Shown: positions 1-8,435, counted from the stretch's first letter. The stretch: 22,118 nucleotides of DNA from Gracilaria caudata (GCA_030374735.1 JASCIV010000379.1:1-22118), one strand, 5' to 3'. Notes: generated by a model from the letters alone, not told the origin. Translations and numbers: made by a program.

Positions 1-14
1 TTTATATATATTTC
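1..14 (+). promoter_or_regulatory. Possible TATA box of the 67-732 gene
   Basis: An alternating TTTATATATATTT run lies about 55 to 65 bp upstream of the ATG at 67, followed by a C/T-rich stretch to about position 50. The spacing suits a TATA box with a start site near position 35 and a very short pyrimidine-rich leader. It sits at the window edge, so elements further upstream are not visible. Confidence 0.4.
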
Positions 15-66
15 CCCCTCTCTCCCCCGCGCTCCCCCTTTCTCCTTCGCCACCGCCCACCTGCAC

Positions 67-732
67 ATGAATTCGTTCAGCGGCGTCAAGCGCGCGCGCT
101 CGGAGGGAGAGGTGTCCGTGTACGGCGCCGCCGCCGGCGCGCCGTTCGCGCACAGCGCGTCGCACCGCGTGCACAAGCGCGCGCGCCGCGTGTGCGAGCC
201 GCGCGCGCCCGAGCTGGTGGCGCTGCTGCGCTCGGACCGCTTCGCCGTGCGTCGCTTCAACGCGCGCGCCGCGTTTGTGAGCGCGCTGCCCGGCGGCGAC
301 GGCGTGTTGCTGCAGATGTTATCGCTGTTGGGAGGCGACGCCACCGCGTTGCTCAGCATCATTGACCTCAACACGTTCCAGCCCAACATTGCGTCCGTCA
401 TCAACGACTACAACGCGCGCGGCGTGAGTATGACCACGCTCAACGTGCGCGGCCATTCGTTCTGCCCCGCCGACAAGCAGATGGTGCTCACCAGCTTCTC
501 GTCTGCGTATGGACATCACCGCGTGGCGTGTGCGCTGGTGCATTACGTCGCCAACTCGGTGTTTCGCGCGCAGCGCACCATGTCCATCAACATTCTCAGC
601 GGCGGCGGCGTGCGCGACGTGCTCATCGCCGAGTGGTGCAACATGTACAAGCTCAAGACGCGCCTCACCCCGCCGCAACTCATCTTCGTTCATTGCGACT
701 CGCGCGCGTTCCTGCTGCCGGTGGTGGTATGA
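67..732 (+). CDS. Hypothetical protein, 221 aa, basic N-terminus
   Basis: I do not recognise this family. The frame is open from an ATG at 67 to TGA at 730-732 and uses G/C-ending codons strongly, which favours real coding. The first 60 residues are basic and disordered-looking with two arginine/lysine clusters (VKRAR near residue 8, HKRARR near 36-41) that could act as nuclear import signals. Residues about 75 to 221 look folded, with alternating hydrophobic segments such as LSIIDLNTFQPNIASVIND, and end in a hydrophobic VVV. No membrane segment or signal peptide is seen. It converges on the TAF13 gene across a 180-bp gap. A strong 5' splice-like GTGAGT occurs near 424, but the frame stays open through it, so a single exon is assumed. 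Lineage-specific protein is the likeliest reading. Confidence 0.65.
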   Translation: MNSFSGVKRARSEGEVSVYGAAAGAPFAHSASHRVHKRARRVCEPRAPELVALLRSDRFAVRRFNARAAFVSALPGGDGVLLQMLSLLGGDATALLSIIDLNTFQPNIASVINDYNARGVSMTTLNVRGHSFCPADKQMVLTSFSSAYGHHRVACALVHYVANSVFRAQRTMSINILSGGGVRDVLIAEWCNMYKLKTRLTPPQLIFVHCDSRAFLLPVVV

Positions 733-912
733 AGTTTGGTACGACACGAACGACGGCGCGCGCGCGCGGCCCGCAGTAAACTCATGCTCATCATCACACT
801 GCCGTTTTCTCTTTTTTTTTGCAAAAACATACAGCCGCGCAGCGTCGCAATTCTTTTTTTACACGTGAGACAGGCTCGCTGTAGAGCGCGCGCCGCAGAC
901 GAGCGCCCAATG
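733..912. other. Short convergent spacer between gene 1 and TAF13
   Basis: This 180-bp spacer between two converging stop codons carries an alternating GC run (about 755-770), a T-rich run near 810-821 and another at 853-859. These probably fall in overlapping 3' untranslated regions. No AATAAA signal is evident on either strand. Confidence 0.4.
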
Positions 913-1447
913 TTACCCGCCCTTGGAAACCTCCTCCGCGTTGAGATTGGTTGCCTTCTTGATCTCCGCCTTCATCTCTAGCAGGTAGCGCACGCGATTG
1001 AGCCGCCGCGTGTCGCGTCGAATCACGTACATCACGTCCATCAGGTCCGCGCGTTCCCTCTTGTTGCACATCGCCACCTCCGTGCTCTGCTCCATTCGCG
1101 CGCGCACGTCGAGAGCCGCCCCTCCGCCGTCAGTCACTGCGCTGTGCCGCGCGCGCGCGCGTTCGGTGCAGACGGACAGGCACTTACCTTGGCGTTGAGC
1201 GCGCTGATGTACTCCAGAACGATTTCCTCCATCAGCTTGACCGACTCGGCGCGCGGATTCTGGCTGTCGCCAAAGCCGCTCATCATCTGTCGCACTTGGT
1301 TATGGCGCGCGTCAGCGCGCATGCACTGCGCTTCGTGGTCGCGGAGCGCAACGGCTTGACTAACTTACACTCGGCCGAAAAGATGCGCGGTAACGCAAGC
1401 TGACGACTTGTTTGCTCGTCGCCGCTCGTCTGCGCCGGCGGCGTCAT
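913..1447 (-). CDS. TAF13: Transcription initiation factor TFIID subunit 13 (TAF13), three exons
   Basis: Exons on the minus strand are 1447-1369, 1294-1188 and 1086-913 (stop TAA at 915-913). They join to 119 residues. Intron 1 (1368-1295, 74 bp) starts GTAAGT after the first base of a Leu codon and ends AAG; intron 2 (1187-1087, 101 bp) starts GTAAGT after a Lys codon and ends CAG. The joined protein has the TAF13 signature: RIFSAELRQMMSGFGD at about residues 21-36, then LMEEIVLEYISAL, then a second half with LMDVMYVIRRDTRRLNRV and LLEMKAEIKKA near the end. These match the TAF13 histone fold that pairs with TAF11 in TFIID and helps form the RNA polymerase II preinitiation complex in the nucleus. 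The length is close to other TAF13 proteins. The exact acceptor of intron 2 is the least certain point, since the residues joined there (STEVAMCN) are poorly conserved. The gene is divergent from ATAD5/Elg1. Confidence 0.88.
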
Positions 1448-1859
1448 GCTGCCTGCTGACGCACCTTCTTCGTCGAAAGGGGGACGGCGGAGAGGAGGAG
1501 GGGGAGAAGGGGGGGGGCCCGTACCGCCGTCGATTAATACAAGGGCACACTCCACACGCCGCTCGCCGCGCGCCGCTCGCCACCCTCCACGCTACACTGC
1601 GCGCTGCGCATGCGCGCGCAATTACAGTCTGCCGTCCGCATTACAGTCGCTTCTCCCGCCAAAACGAACCGAAACCGAAACCGGAAGCGCAAGCGCAACC
1701 GCGCCACGCCCCTTCGCTTCGCAGCGCGCGCCTCCGTCATCCGAGACGTCCTCGCGTGCGCGTGGCGCGCCGCCTCTTGCGCGCCCGCGCCTCCCGCCCG
1801 TTCTCTCGAGCTCCCATTCGCTCTCCGTGCGGAGCGTCGTCTCCGTCGCTGCCGTCTGC
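1448..1859. promoter_or_regulatory. Divergent promoter shared by TAF13 and ATAD5/Elg1
   Basis: This 412-bp region lies between the two start codons. It holds a purine-rich tract with a run of nine G residues (about 1490-1520), an E2F-type site at 1652-1664, and CpG-rich DNA with no TATA box that I can see. The plus reading frame is open across part of it, but the open stretch overlaps the TAF13 start codon and is low-complexity, so it is not counted as coding. Confidence 0.55.
1652..1664 (-). promoter_or_regulatory. E2F-type binding site
   Basis: The plus strand reads TCTCCCGCCAAAA; the minus strand reads TTTTGGCGGGAGA, matching the E2F/DP consensus TTTSGCGGGAA/TTTSSCGC. It lies about 200 bp from each start codon of the divergent pair. 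E2F control is usual for replication-fork genes such as clamp loaders, so it most likely serves ATAD5/Elg1. Confidence 0.5.
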
Positions 1860-4736
1860 ATGGCGCCTAAACACCCGCTCGCCGCCGCTAGCACCGTCGC
1901 CAAGCGCCGTCGCCGACAGGCCACCGTGCGCGCTTTCTTCGCGCCGCGCACGCCTGCCGTCGGCTCACAGCGTGCGTCTGACAAGCACACACTGCCGCAG
2001 TCGCAGCCGCAGCCGCAGCTGCAACCGCAGTCGAAGCCGCAGCCGCAGCTGCAACCGCAGTCGAAGCTGCAACCGCAGCCGCAGCCGAAGCCGTCACCGC
2101 CGTCACCGCCGTCTCTGCCATCACCCTCGTCACCGCCATCTCTGCCGTCATCGCCGTCTCTGCCGTCCCCGCCGTCTTTGCCGTCTTGCCCGTCGTCGCA
2201 GCCTTCGCAGCCTTCGCATCCGCCCGCCACGCCGCCCGCTTCAGCCGCGTCGCCGCTTCTTGCGTGCGTACGACTTACGCGTGGCATCGATGTTGCTCCG
2301 CGTCGCGCGGGCGAGCCGTTGCGGCTCTGCGCTGCCGCATTGTGTGGCATCGATGTGCCACCCGTTGTCACCGCTGCCGCTACCCCGCGAGCCGCTGTGC
2401 GCTCCTCCATGCGACTCAGGAGCGCCACTCTTGCTTCTGTAGCAATCAATGCGCCGTGTGAGCACGACCCCATACTGTCTGACTCGGACTGCGAGACAAA
2501 GCCCTCCTCATCAGTGAAGCTATCGTCCGCATCCGATTCTCCTGTTACCGTCGAGTCTGATGACCATTCAGAGCAGCCAATCTCTCGACTGTCGCGTCGC
2601 AACCGGAAAAAGCTTCCAAAACGTCCGAAGAGTAGCCCTTCATCCTTTTCTTCCGCCTTTTGTCCTATCCGCACCCGCCCCAAATCGGCATCATCTCTCC
2701 CGCGCAACTCGCAAACCAACGACTCTGCAGACAACCAACGTGTGGCCCCTTCTGTTGCTCATAATGCGCCTGCGCCGCCAAAAAAGAAGCTGCATCCGTT
2801 CTTCGCAGCTACTGCCGCTGCGGTCAGTACTGCAAAGGAGCGTTCCAAAACTTCTAAACCGGTGCTCCCGACCGTCGATGCCTGGCAATGCCCATCTGCT
2901 ACGGTTCATGTCAATTCAGTGCCGCCTAGCCACCCATGGCGCCCCAAACCCCAGCTCTGTACAATCACCTCTCACTCCACACGCAGTGAAGCCACTGCTT
3001 CTTCGCCGCCACCCATAACTCCTTCATTTCATCACCCCTTTGATTCTGTTTGCACAGCTGTCTCACCAGTTTCTCCATCCGTCTCGCACCTTTCTTCTCC
3101 GTTTCAGGTCGTAGAGCACACTTCCAAGAACACCAACCTATGGGCCGAGGCCTACAAGAACGACAGTCGAATCGATGTCATTAACGGCTCCGCCATCAAA
3201 ACTCTAGTGGACTGGCTTCAAAAGTGGTATGAAGCGCCACAAGAAACCGCCGACGATTCAGACGCAGATTCCAGTGACAGCTATCTTGTCGACGAGTCCA
3301 ACAATAAGGAGCGCGTCGCCGTTGTAACTGGCCGTACAGGATGTGGCAAGTCCACTGTCATCGCCACAGCTGCCCGTCACGTTGGTCTCTCTGTTCTAGA
3401 GATCAACGCCTCGACTTGCCGCACCGGGAAAAAGATCCGTGAGATCATTGGCGATGCGCTCAACACTCATAGAGTCACGCACACTCGATTCAAGTTTTCT
3501 TCTGCCAAAACTGATGGGAAAAAGGAGCGGGGAAGGCCTAAGTCCAGAACTCTCATCGTTTTTGAAGACGTTGACCAATTGCAGGATGACGAGAAAGGGT
3601 TTTGGACTACTTTCCAAAAGCTTGCCACGGCTGGCGATTGTCGTCGTCCGATTGTATGCACCGCCACCACCTTCAGTTCGCAGATGCGCCATGTCTTCGC
3701 TGAGGTCAAACAGCCGCTGGAAGCTGACATGCAACGACTTCTCATCAACGCAAGAGTGGACCAGGCCTTAAACCCACCTCCCTTGTCATATAAACATATA
3801 TGCTTCTCGAGAAGAACCGAGCGTCAGTCCTTGGCGGTATTGGCCCGTGTTACTGGCTCGGAAGCCGTTAAGAGTATTGTGGACATGAAGGAGAGTTTGG
3901 CGCTCTTATGTCCAAACGACACGAGAAGAGCGATAAACCTCCTGCAGTTCTGGGGTTCGACCGGGTTGGTCATTCCAGAGGAAGCGTCTACGGAACAGGA
4001 CATCGCAAGGCGACTCGCTGAAGCACAGGACCGAATCAGCTTTGATGTGCTCACAGCTCTAGTCCAAGACTTTGTCACATCTTTCCTCTTCCAAGCTGGG
4101 TCATGCAACTACTTGATCGAAATGAGCAAAGCCCCATCACTGAAACACCAAAATTCACACTGTACAGAAAAGTCTGGTGGGCAAAGTGCTGTGCTCGATT
4201 CGTGGTGCGAGTCTCTCGATGCTCTCAGCTCAGCAGATGTAATCCGAGGCCAGGCTGTTAATGAGAAACTGAATAGAAGCACTGCTTCAGCCGGCAATGC
4301 GAAGGAACTGTGTATGCATACAGATCTAGAGAGCCTTCTCATAGAGGCGGAAGAATTGAATTGCGCGGCGATACGCTTCTCTAAGAAATACTTGTCGTTT
4401 GCAAGTGGTACACAACAACTCAATGATATTTCAAAGGCGGCACTGGAAGACTTCCCGTCTTTGAGACGCCACGCGCCTCCTAATACACCGTACTCTCGCC
4501 AGTCGATATTGTCAGAATACATCCCAACACTAAGAACTATGGCCGCAGAGCACGGAAGGCAGCGTTCGAAACGTAAAGGAAAGCAAGAAGGGGAGCGATA
4601 CGTGCGACGAACTAGATCGCGATCTAGAAAGGACGGATTCTCGGCCCTAGATCTTGATCCAGAAACGATTTCAATCCTAAAGAAGGCATCAATACGAAGA
4701 CAAGAGAGACAATTACCCATTAAATCCTCCCAATAG
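1860..4736 (+). CDS. ATAD5: ATAD5/Elg1-type alternative clamp-loader large subunit (PCNA unloader)
   Basis: The 958-residue product starts at the ATG at 1860; the frame is open further upstream but that part overlaps the TAF13 start and is low-complexity. A PIP box QATVRAFF (residues 20-27) directly follows a KRRRR cluster, so PCNA binding and nuclear import begin at the very N-terminus, which supports this start. Residues about 46-120 are Q/P and S/P/L repeats, and up to about 425 is serine-rich and disordered. The AAA+ region opens with LWAEAYKND (W428), as in ATAD5 and Elg1, then Walker A GRTGCGKST (491-499), Walker B IVFEDVD (about 566-572, E-D order as in Elg1/ATAD5 rather than D-E) and a sensor/lid segment NDTRRAINLLQFW (686-698). 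The C-terminus is basic (about 890-955). In other organisms this subunit joins RFC2-5 and strips PCNA from replicated DNA. RFC1 is a less likely reading, because no BRCT domain is seen and the NLLQFW motif favours Elg1. Confidence 0.85.
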   Translation: MAPKHPLAAASTVAKRRRRQATVRAFFAPRTPAVGSQRASDKHTLPQSQPQPQLQPQSKPQPQLQPQSKLQPQPQPKPSPPSPPSLPSPSSPPSLPSSPSLPSPPSLPSCPSSQPSQPSHPPATPPASAASPLLACVRLTRGIDVAPRRAGEPLRLCAAALCGIDVPPVVTAAATPRAAVRSSMRLRSATLASVAINAPCEHDPILSDSDCETKPSSSVKLSSASDSPVTVESDDHSEQPISRLSRRNRKKLPKRPKSSPSSFSSAFCPIRTRPKSASSLPRNSQTNDSADNQRVAPSVAHNAPAPPKKKLHPFFAATAAAVSTAKERSKTSKPVLPTVDAWQCPSATVHVNSVPPSHPWRPKPQLCTITSHSTRSEATASSPPPITPSFHHPFDSVCTAVSPVSPSVSHLSSPFQVVEHTSKNTNLWAEAYKNDSRIDVINGSAIKTLVDWLQKWYEAPQETADDSDADSSDSYLVDESNNKERVAVVTGRTGCGKSTVIATAARHVGLSVLEINASTCRTGKKIREIIGDALNTHRVTHTRFKFSSAKTDGKKERGRPKSRTLIVFEDVDQLQDDEKGFWTTFQKLATAGDCRRPIVCTATTFSSQMRHVFAEVKQPLEADMQRLLINARVDQALNPPPLSYKHICFSRRTERQSLAVLARVTGSEAVKSIVDMKESLALLCPNDTRRAINLLQFWGSTGLVIPEEASTEQDIARRLAEAQDRISFDVLTALVQDFVTSFLFQAGSCNYLIEMSKAPSLKHQNSHCTEKSGGQSAVLDSWCESLDALSSADVIRGQAVNEKLNRSTASAGNAKELCMHTDLESLLIEAEELNCAAIRFSKKYLSFASGTQQLNDISKAALEDFPSLRRHAPPNTPYSRQSILSEYIPTLRTMAAEHGRQRSKRKGKQEGERYVRRTRSRSRKDGFSALDLDPETISILKKASIRRQERQLPIKSSQ
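1998..2225 (+). repeat. Low-complexity tandem repeat inside ATAD5/Elg1 (QP and SP/LPS tracts)
   Basis: A unit of about 30 bp (CCGCAGCCGCAGCTGCAACC and a further 10 bases) occurs nearly twice from about 2007 to 2066, followed by shorter CCGCAG-type units and then CCGTCACCGCCGTCTCTG-like units to about 2190. It encodes alternating Q/P then S/P/L residues in the disordered N-terminal arm. Length variation between strains would be expected. Confidence 0.7.
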
Positions 4737-4815
4737 CGCAAGCTGTATGGTTTTTGGAAGTTTCCCGCTCTAAGTTTATGGAGTTTCTGTTTGATGATAG
4801 TTAGCTGTTTTGGTT
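4737..4815. other. 79-bp convergent spacer
   Basis: The stop codons of ATAD5/Elg1 and HIRA face each other across 79 bp, too little for two separate 3' untranslated regions, so the transcripts probably overlap. A TTTCCCGC string at about 4762-4769 matches the E2F core, but its position between two gene ends argues against a promoter role. Confidence 0.5.
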
Positions 4816-7800
4816 TCAAGTTGTGCTAGATTTTGCCGCTCGCTTTTCGACTTCGTCGAGGCATTCTGTATATTCAGCAACAAACCGTTGCATCTGCCTG
4901 TTCGCAGAAACAACTGGAAGGATTGATTGCTTCAGAAGCTTGCGGCCACTCATTCCGAGCACTTTCAAGTCAGTTTCTGGTTGATTGATGTTTAGAAGCA
5001 CATCACAGAGCTCACGAAGACGCATTATACAATTCTCAACATCATCGCTAACAGCGGCAGCTATCCTAGAGGCATAATTTGTGAGGTAATATCTGTAGTC
5101 ACTCGCAGAACCGAGAACGATGGCAGACTCCATCAGCGATTCTAAATGAGCGAGAGACTCGACTGCTGATCTTCGAAGATCCCCCATCCCAGATAGAGAG
5201 GGCAAAGGCCGACTGTCAAATGCTCTCGCTGATTGCAGTGACCTTAGAATACCAACAGGTCCCGACGCAGGAACTATACGGGTGTAGTCAGAGTTCGGAG
5301 AATTGTCATCAGCGACACGCAACCATGAGCTAAAGTCCCTCGAGTAAACGAATACGTGCCCATCTGACAATACAAGAATAGGCTCCCCATAAACAGTCAC
5401 CCGGCACTGTGATATTTCTCGATAGAACGCGGCGCGACCTGTTTGATTTCCTTTTCCTTCCTCCTCAACAGGACGGGCAATCAGCGAAACTGCACTCCTC
5501 GCGCACACTAACCGCTTCTTCTTGACGTCAAAAACGGAACAGAGAGCACTGCGAGAAACGAGAACGGCATACCACTCTTCTGCAACGTTTTGTTGGTTAT
5601 CCATCATGCTCTTATCCATTGTTTCAGGAGAAACTGTGATCGTTTCCAGAATGTAAGGGGCTGAGTCAATTGCTATAGGTGGAGTAAGTCTTCGACCAGA
5701 CGAGGCAGAGTAAAAAAAGAGCGAAGCATCGGCTGTTCCAACGGCCACGAATTTGTTGGCTACCCCGGCTAATGCCGTTACCGGGGATGTCTTTGGAAAG
5801 AAATCTCTCCAGTGAACATCTCCTCCACTGGAGCAAATAACGACATAACCACCGCCATTCCCGTGATGCTCCTTTGACTCGAGCATCACGGGGGGAACAC
5901 TTCTGCTAATCATTCGACATCGCCCAGGACCTTCGCCCTTACTCGGAAGAAGCATCATACTAAGCCCCATAACACTTGGTGCGTACAGGTGGGACGCATG
6001 TGAGACTGGTTTTGCTCCAGGTGGGACAATCTGCGCTGAGGCGGCAATGTCACCATTGGCAACGGAAGGATACACCCCATTCTGTTGCCGAGTCGTACTT
6101 GGTATTCGAGGTTCACCGCGAAGCGACGCTTCCTGTGCATTGACTCGCGGTCTTTTGGATGGCGACGGGAGCGGCACACTTGCAGTTGCTAACGGGGCAT
6201 CGGCAAACATTGATGGAACAGAGGTAGCTAAAGGGGGTTTCGAAGAGGAAGTAGGCGCTGTGGGGAGCGTTGATACAGGGCGTGGAGTAATGCGTCGCTT
6301 GCCTCCTCGCACTCTGGTCTCCGTCTGAGAAGCGATGAAGTTTGGATCAGCAGGGGGAGTGGGTTTTTTCTTGACAGCTTCCGCTGCAGCCTTCACAGGA
6401 GCAGGCAGTTTATCGTTCGACGTCGGAGTCGTTGTCGGCTTGGGCGTGACAGTGTCGACTTGCGTGAGGTCCTCTGCAGAACTCTTGCCGTTTGTTTTTG
6501 TATCTTTGGATGTGAGTTCCATGCGAAGTTGTGTCGGAGTCTCTGCAATAGGTTTCGCGGACGTATTAGACCCTACACCCGCCCCAAACGCACGCCATGT
6601 TTCTGTCAGAATGGAGCGCATCTCCGTCTCTGAAACTACCTCTCCTAGTTCTTGAGCTTCAAAGCGAAAGTACATTGCGCTTCCATCTGTTGAACAAGCG
6701 ACAAGGGTGTAACCATCCGTGCCCCATGCAAGGTCGATAACATCACTGTCGAAAAGGTGAGCTATTTCAAAGAATGGAGTTACCGCTGAAGCCTTCCAAA
6801 TAGTGGCCCCGCAGTCTTTTGATCCAAGTGCCAAGCATGTGTACGTTGGCGTTTGCCCGTCCGAAGCGTTTGTAGATTGCTGCAGCTTGGTGTTGACCCG
6901 CGTGGAAGGCGTTGATGCACCTTTTCCTTGTGCAACTTCCGCGTGCTGCTGTTTGTCTCGGCTTTGTGGTTTTTGCTTATCAGAGTTGGCCTTCTTGGCG
7001 GCAGCCGCGGCTATTTGTGCCGGATGTGCTCTGTATAAACGAGGGGAGAAACGCGTACTGATGACAGGCTCTCGATGGCCCATGAAACCTATGTCATGGT
7101 CAAAAGCAGAAGATCTGGAAAACATCGGGGCTGTGTGCACGGCAGACCTCTTGCATGCATTCGTACAAAGCAGTTGGGTGCCGCACGGCGACCAGCTGAG
7201 TCGCAGATAAAAGGCCATGGAGTTCTCGCGATAGACAGCCGAATCAAACGGTTTAGAGATAACCTTCTCTGTTTTCCAGTCAGAAGTTCGCCATATTCTG
7301 ACGGTCTTGTCATCACTCTGAGAGGCAATATAACGGCCGACAGGATCCCATGCGACGCCCTTTACAAGCCCCGCATGACCTCGGAGACAGACGAGTGTAC
7401 GATGTGATCGGACATGCCAGATATATATCAGGTTATCAATGCTCGCAGACGCCAGGCGCTCACCGTCCGGGCTCCACGCCAAGTCTGTGACATCGCCCGC
7501 ATGCGCACGCAGCGGCTTCCGAACGCGCCAATTCTCGCGCTGTCCAAACGCAGCAGACGCTTGAGTATCAAGCTCGTACAGCAGCACGACGGTATCATCA
7601 GCGGCTGACGCAAGCAACGAGCCGTTGGGGCTCCACCTCACGCAATTGACGGCAGATGAGTGCGAAGAAAGCGTTGCAAGCAAGGCACCGGCGGGAGGTT
7701 TATCAGACAAGGCTGCGCTGTTTACAGTGGGTTCTGTAGAAGAGCGCGTGGCCTTCTCAGCCAGAAACGAAAGCGACCAGATCTTGACGGCGCAATCCTG

Positions 7801-7908
7801 CCCGGCAGAGGCCAGCCGAGATCCGAATGGCTGGATGTCGACGCTGAAAATGGACACGGGAGCACTGGGGCGGCCATGACGAAGCCATGCGGGGAAGAAC
7901 AGATGCAT
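4816..7908 (-). CDS. HIRA: HIRA histone chaperone
   Basis: The 1030-residue product starts at the ATG at 7908-7906, where MHLFFPAWLRHG aligns with the conserved N-terminus of HIRA (KPTWVNH). The frame stays open upstream, but that part has no HIRA character. Residues 1 to about 420 form a WD40 propeller with HIRA-specific strings: VNCVRWSPNG, GDVTDLAWSPDGERLAS, GHAGLVKGVAWDPVGRYIAS, WRTSDW, LRLSWSPCG and FMGHREPV. A low-complexity insertion (K/Q/S-rich) lies within a late blade. A disordered linker contains GGKRRITP (535-542), the core of the B domain that binds ASF1. From about 690 the C-terminal HIRA domain follows, with GDVHWRDFF and a final helical part (ESLAHLESLMESAI, YRYYLTNYASRI, RLRELCDVLL, LLKQSILPVV). 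HIRA deposits H3.3-H4 independently of replication, with UBN1 and CABIN1 partners. CAF-1 p60 is excluded by the C-terminal domain. It converges on ATAD5/Elg1 79 bp away. Confidence 0.93.
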   Translation of the reverse strand: MHLFFPAWLRHGRPSAPVSIFSVDIQPFGSRLASAGQDCAVKIWSLSFLAEKATRSSTEPTVNSAALSDKPPAGALLATLSSHSSAVNCVRWSPNGSLLASAADDTVVLLYELDTQASAAFGQRENWRVRKPLRAHAGDVTDLAWSPDGERLASASIDNLIYIWHVRSHRTLVCLRGHAGLVKGVAWDPVGRYIASQSDDKTVRIWRTSDWKTEKVISKPFDSAVYRENSMAFYLRLSWSPCGTQLLCTNACKRSAVHTAPMFSRSSAFDHDIGFMGHREPVISTRFSPRLYRAHPAQIAAAAAKKANSDKQKPQSRDKQQHAEVAQGKGASTPSTRVNTKLQQSTNASDGQTPTYTCLALGSKDCGATIWKASAVTPFFEIAHLFDSDVIDLAWGTDGYTLVACSTDGSAMYFRFEAQELGEVVSETEMRSILTETWRAFGAGVGSNTSAKPIAETPTQLRMELTSKDTKTNGKSSAEDLTQVDTVTPKPTTTPTSNDKLPAPVKAAAEAVKKKPTPPADPNFIASQTETRVRGGKRRITPRPVSTLPTAPTSSSKPPLATSVPSMFADAPLATASVPLPSPSKRPRVNAQEASLRGEPRIPSTTRQQNGVYPSVANGDIAASAQIVPPGAKPVSHASHLYAPSVMGLSMMLLPSKGEGPGRCRMISRSVPPVMLESKEHHGNGGGYVVICSSGGDVHWRDFFPKTSPVTALAGVANKFVAVGTADASLFFYSASSGRRLTPPIAIDSAPYILETITVSPETMDKSMMDNQQNVAEEWYAVLVSRSALCSVFDVKKKRLVCARSAVSLIARPVEEEGKGNQTGRAAFYREISQCRVTVYGEPILVLSDGHVFVYSRDFSSWLRVADDNSPNSDYTRIVPASGPVGILRSLQSARAFDSRPLPSLSGMGDLRRSAVESLAHLESLMESAIVLGSASDYRYYLTNYASRIAAAVSDDVENCIMRLRELCDVLLNINQPETDLKVLGMSGRKLLKQSILPVVSANRQMQRFVAEYTECLDEVEKRAAKSSTT

Positions 7909-7980
7909 ATGGACGGGGGTGCACCGGAGTGTCAAAAAAAAAGGGCGGGAGGCCACGCAGGCGGGAGGGAATGCGGTGGC

Positions 7981-7990
7981 TTGGCGCGAA
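7981..7990. promoter_or_regulatory. E2F-like site upstream of HIRA
   Basis: TTGGCGCGAA fits the near-palindromic E2F consensus TTSSCGCSAA. It lies about 73 bp upstream of the HIRA start codon. There is one other E2F-type site in a promoter in this window, in the ATAD5/Elg1 promoter. Confidence 0.35.
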
Positions 7991-8324
7991 GAACCGACAG
8001 GCGTTAGCGCGACGGGAAGACGATTCGCATTTTGCGAACACAGTGCTAGTGCCGCGCTGTGGGCGCACGCAACGAAAAAGCAGCGCACTCGTTCAATGGC
8101 GCCAAGCGCGTCTTTGACCATGCACGCTCAGCTCCTGCACCCCCGCACCAAACTCGTCCGTTGTGCTGCGATTCGAAACCTTCTTGGCGACGACGGATCA
8201 ACGTGGCCACGCGGACTACGTGTCAAGGCATGAGACGTAACGCTCTGGCAAACGTAACAAAATTATGATTACAAGGGTAATAATGGGTAATAAAACAAGA
8301 AATAAAACCCAACTTCAAATTTAT

Positions 8325-8435
8325 ACGGAATGGCTTCTTCCACCGATACACTCGTGTTGATTTTGTTAATCTCGTAACTCGAACGTAAGAATTTCTTACT
8401 AAGAAACTCGAAATTGGTTGAAGAAGCCGTTCCGG
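8325..8435. repeat. Imperfect inverted repeat, about 110 bp, AT-rich core
   Basis: The left arm ACGGAATGGCTTCTTCCACC (8325-8344) pairs with the right arm GGTTGAAGAAGCCGTTCCGG (8416-8435) at 17 of 20 positions. The 71-bp interior includes a perfect 15-bp palindrome, GTAAGAATTTCTTAC. It could be a small non-autonomous (MITE-like) element or a hairpin in the 3' untranslated region of the LUFS gene. No clear target-site duplication was found. Confidence 0.5.

Noticed and set aside
1446..1859. N-terminal extension of the ATAD5/Elg1 frame by 138 residues
   Set aside because: The extension overlaps the TAF13 start codon, is low-complexity, and the PIP box and NLS directly after ATG 1860 mark the natural N-terminus.
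1622..2734. 370-codon minus-strand frame opposite ATAD5/Elg1
   Set aside because: It is rich in Gly/Cys/Asp repeats produced by reading the QP/SP repeat backwards, and it mirrors a well-supported gene.
4762..4769. E2F core TTTCCCGC
   Set aside because: It lies between two converging gene ends, where a promoter role is improbable.
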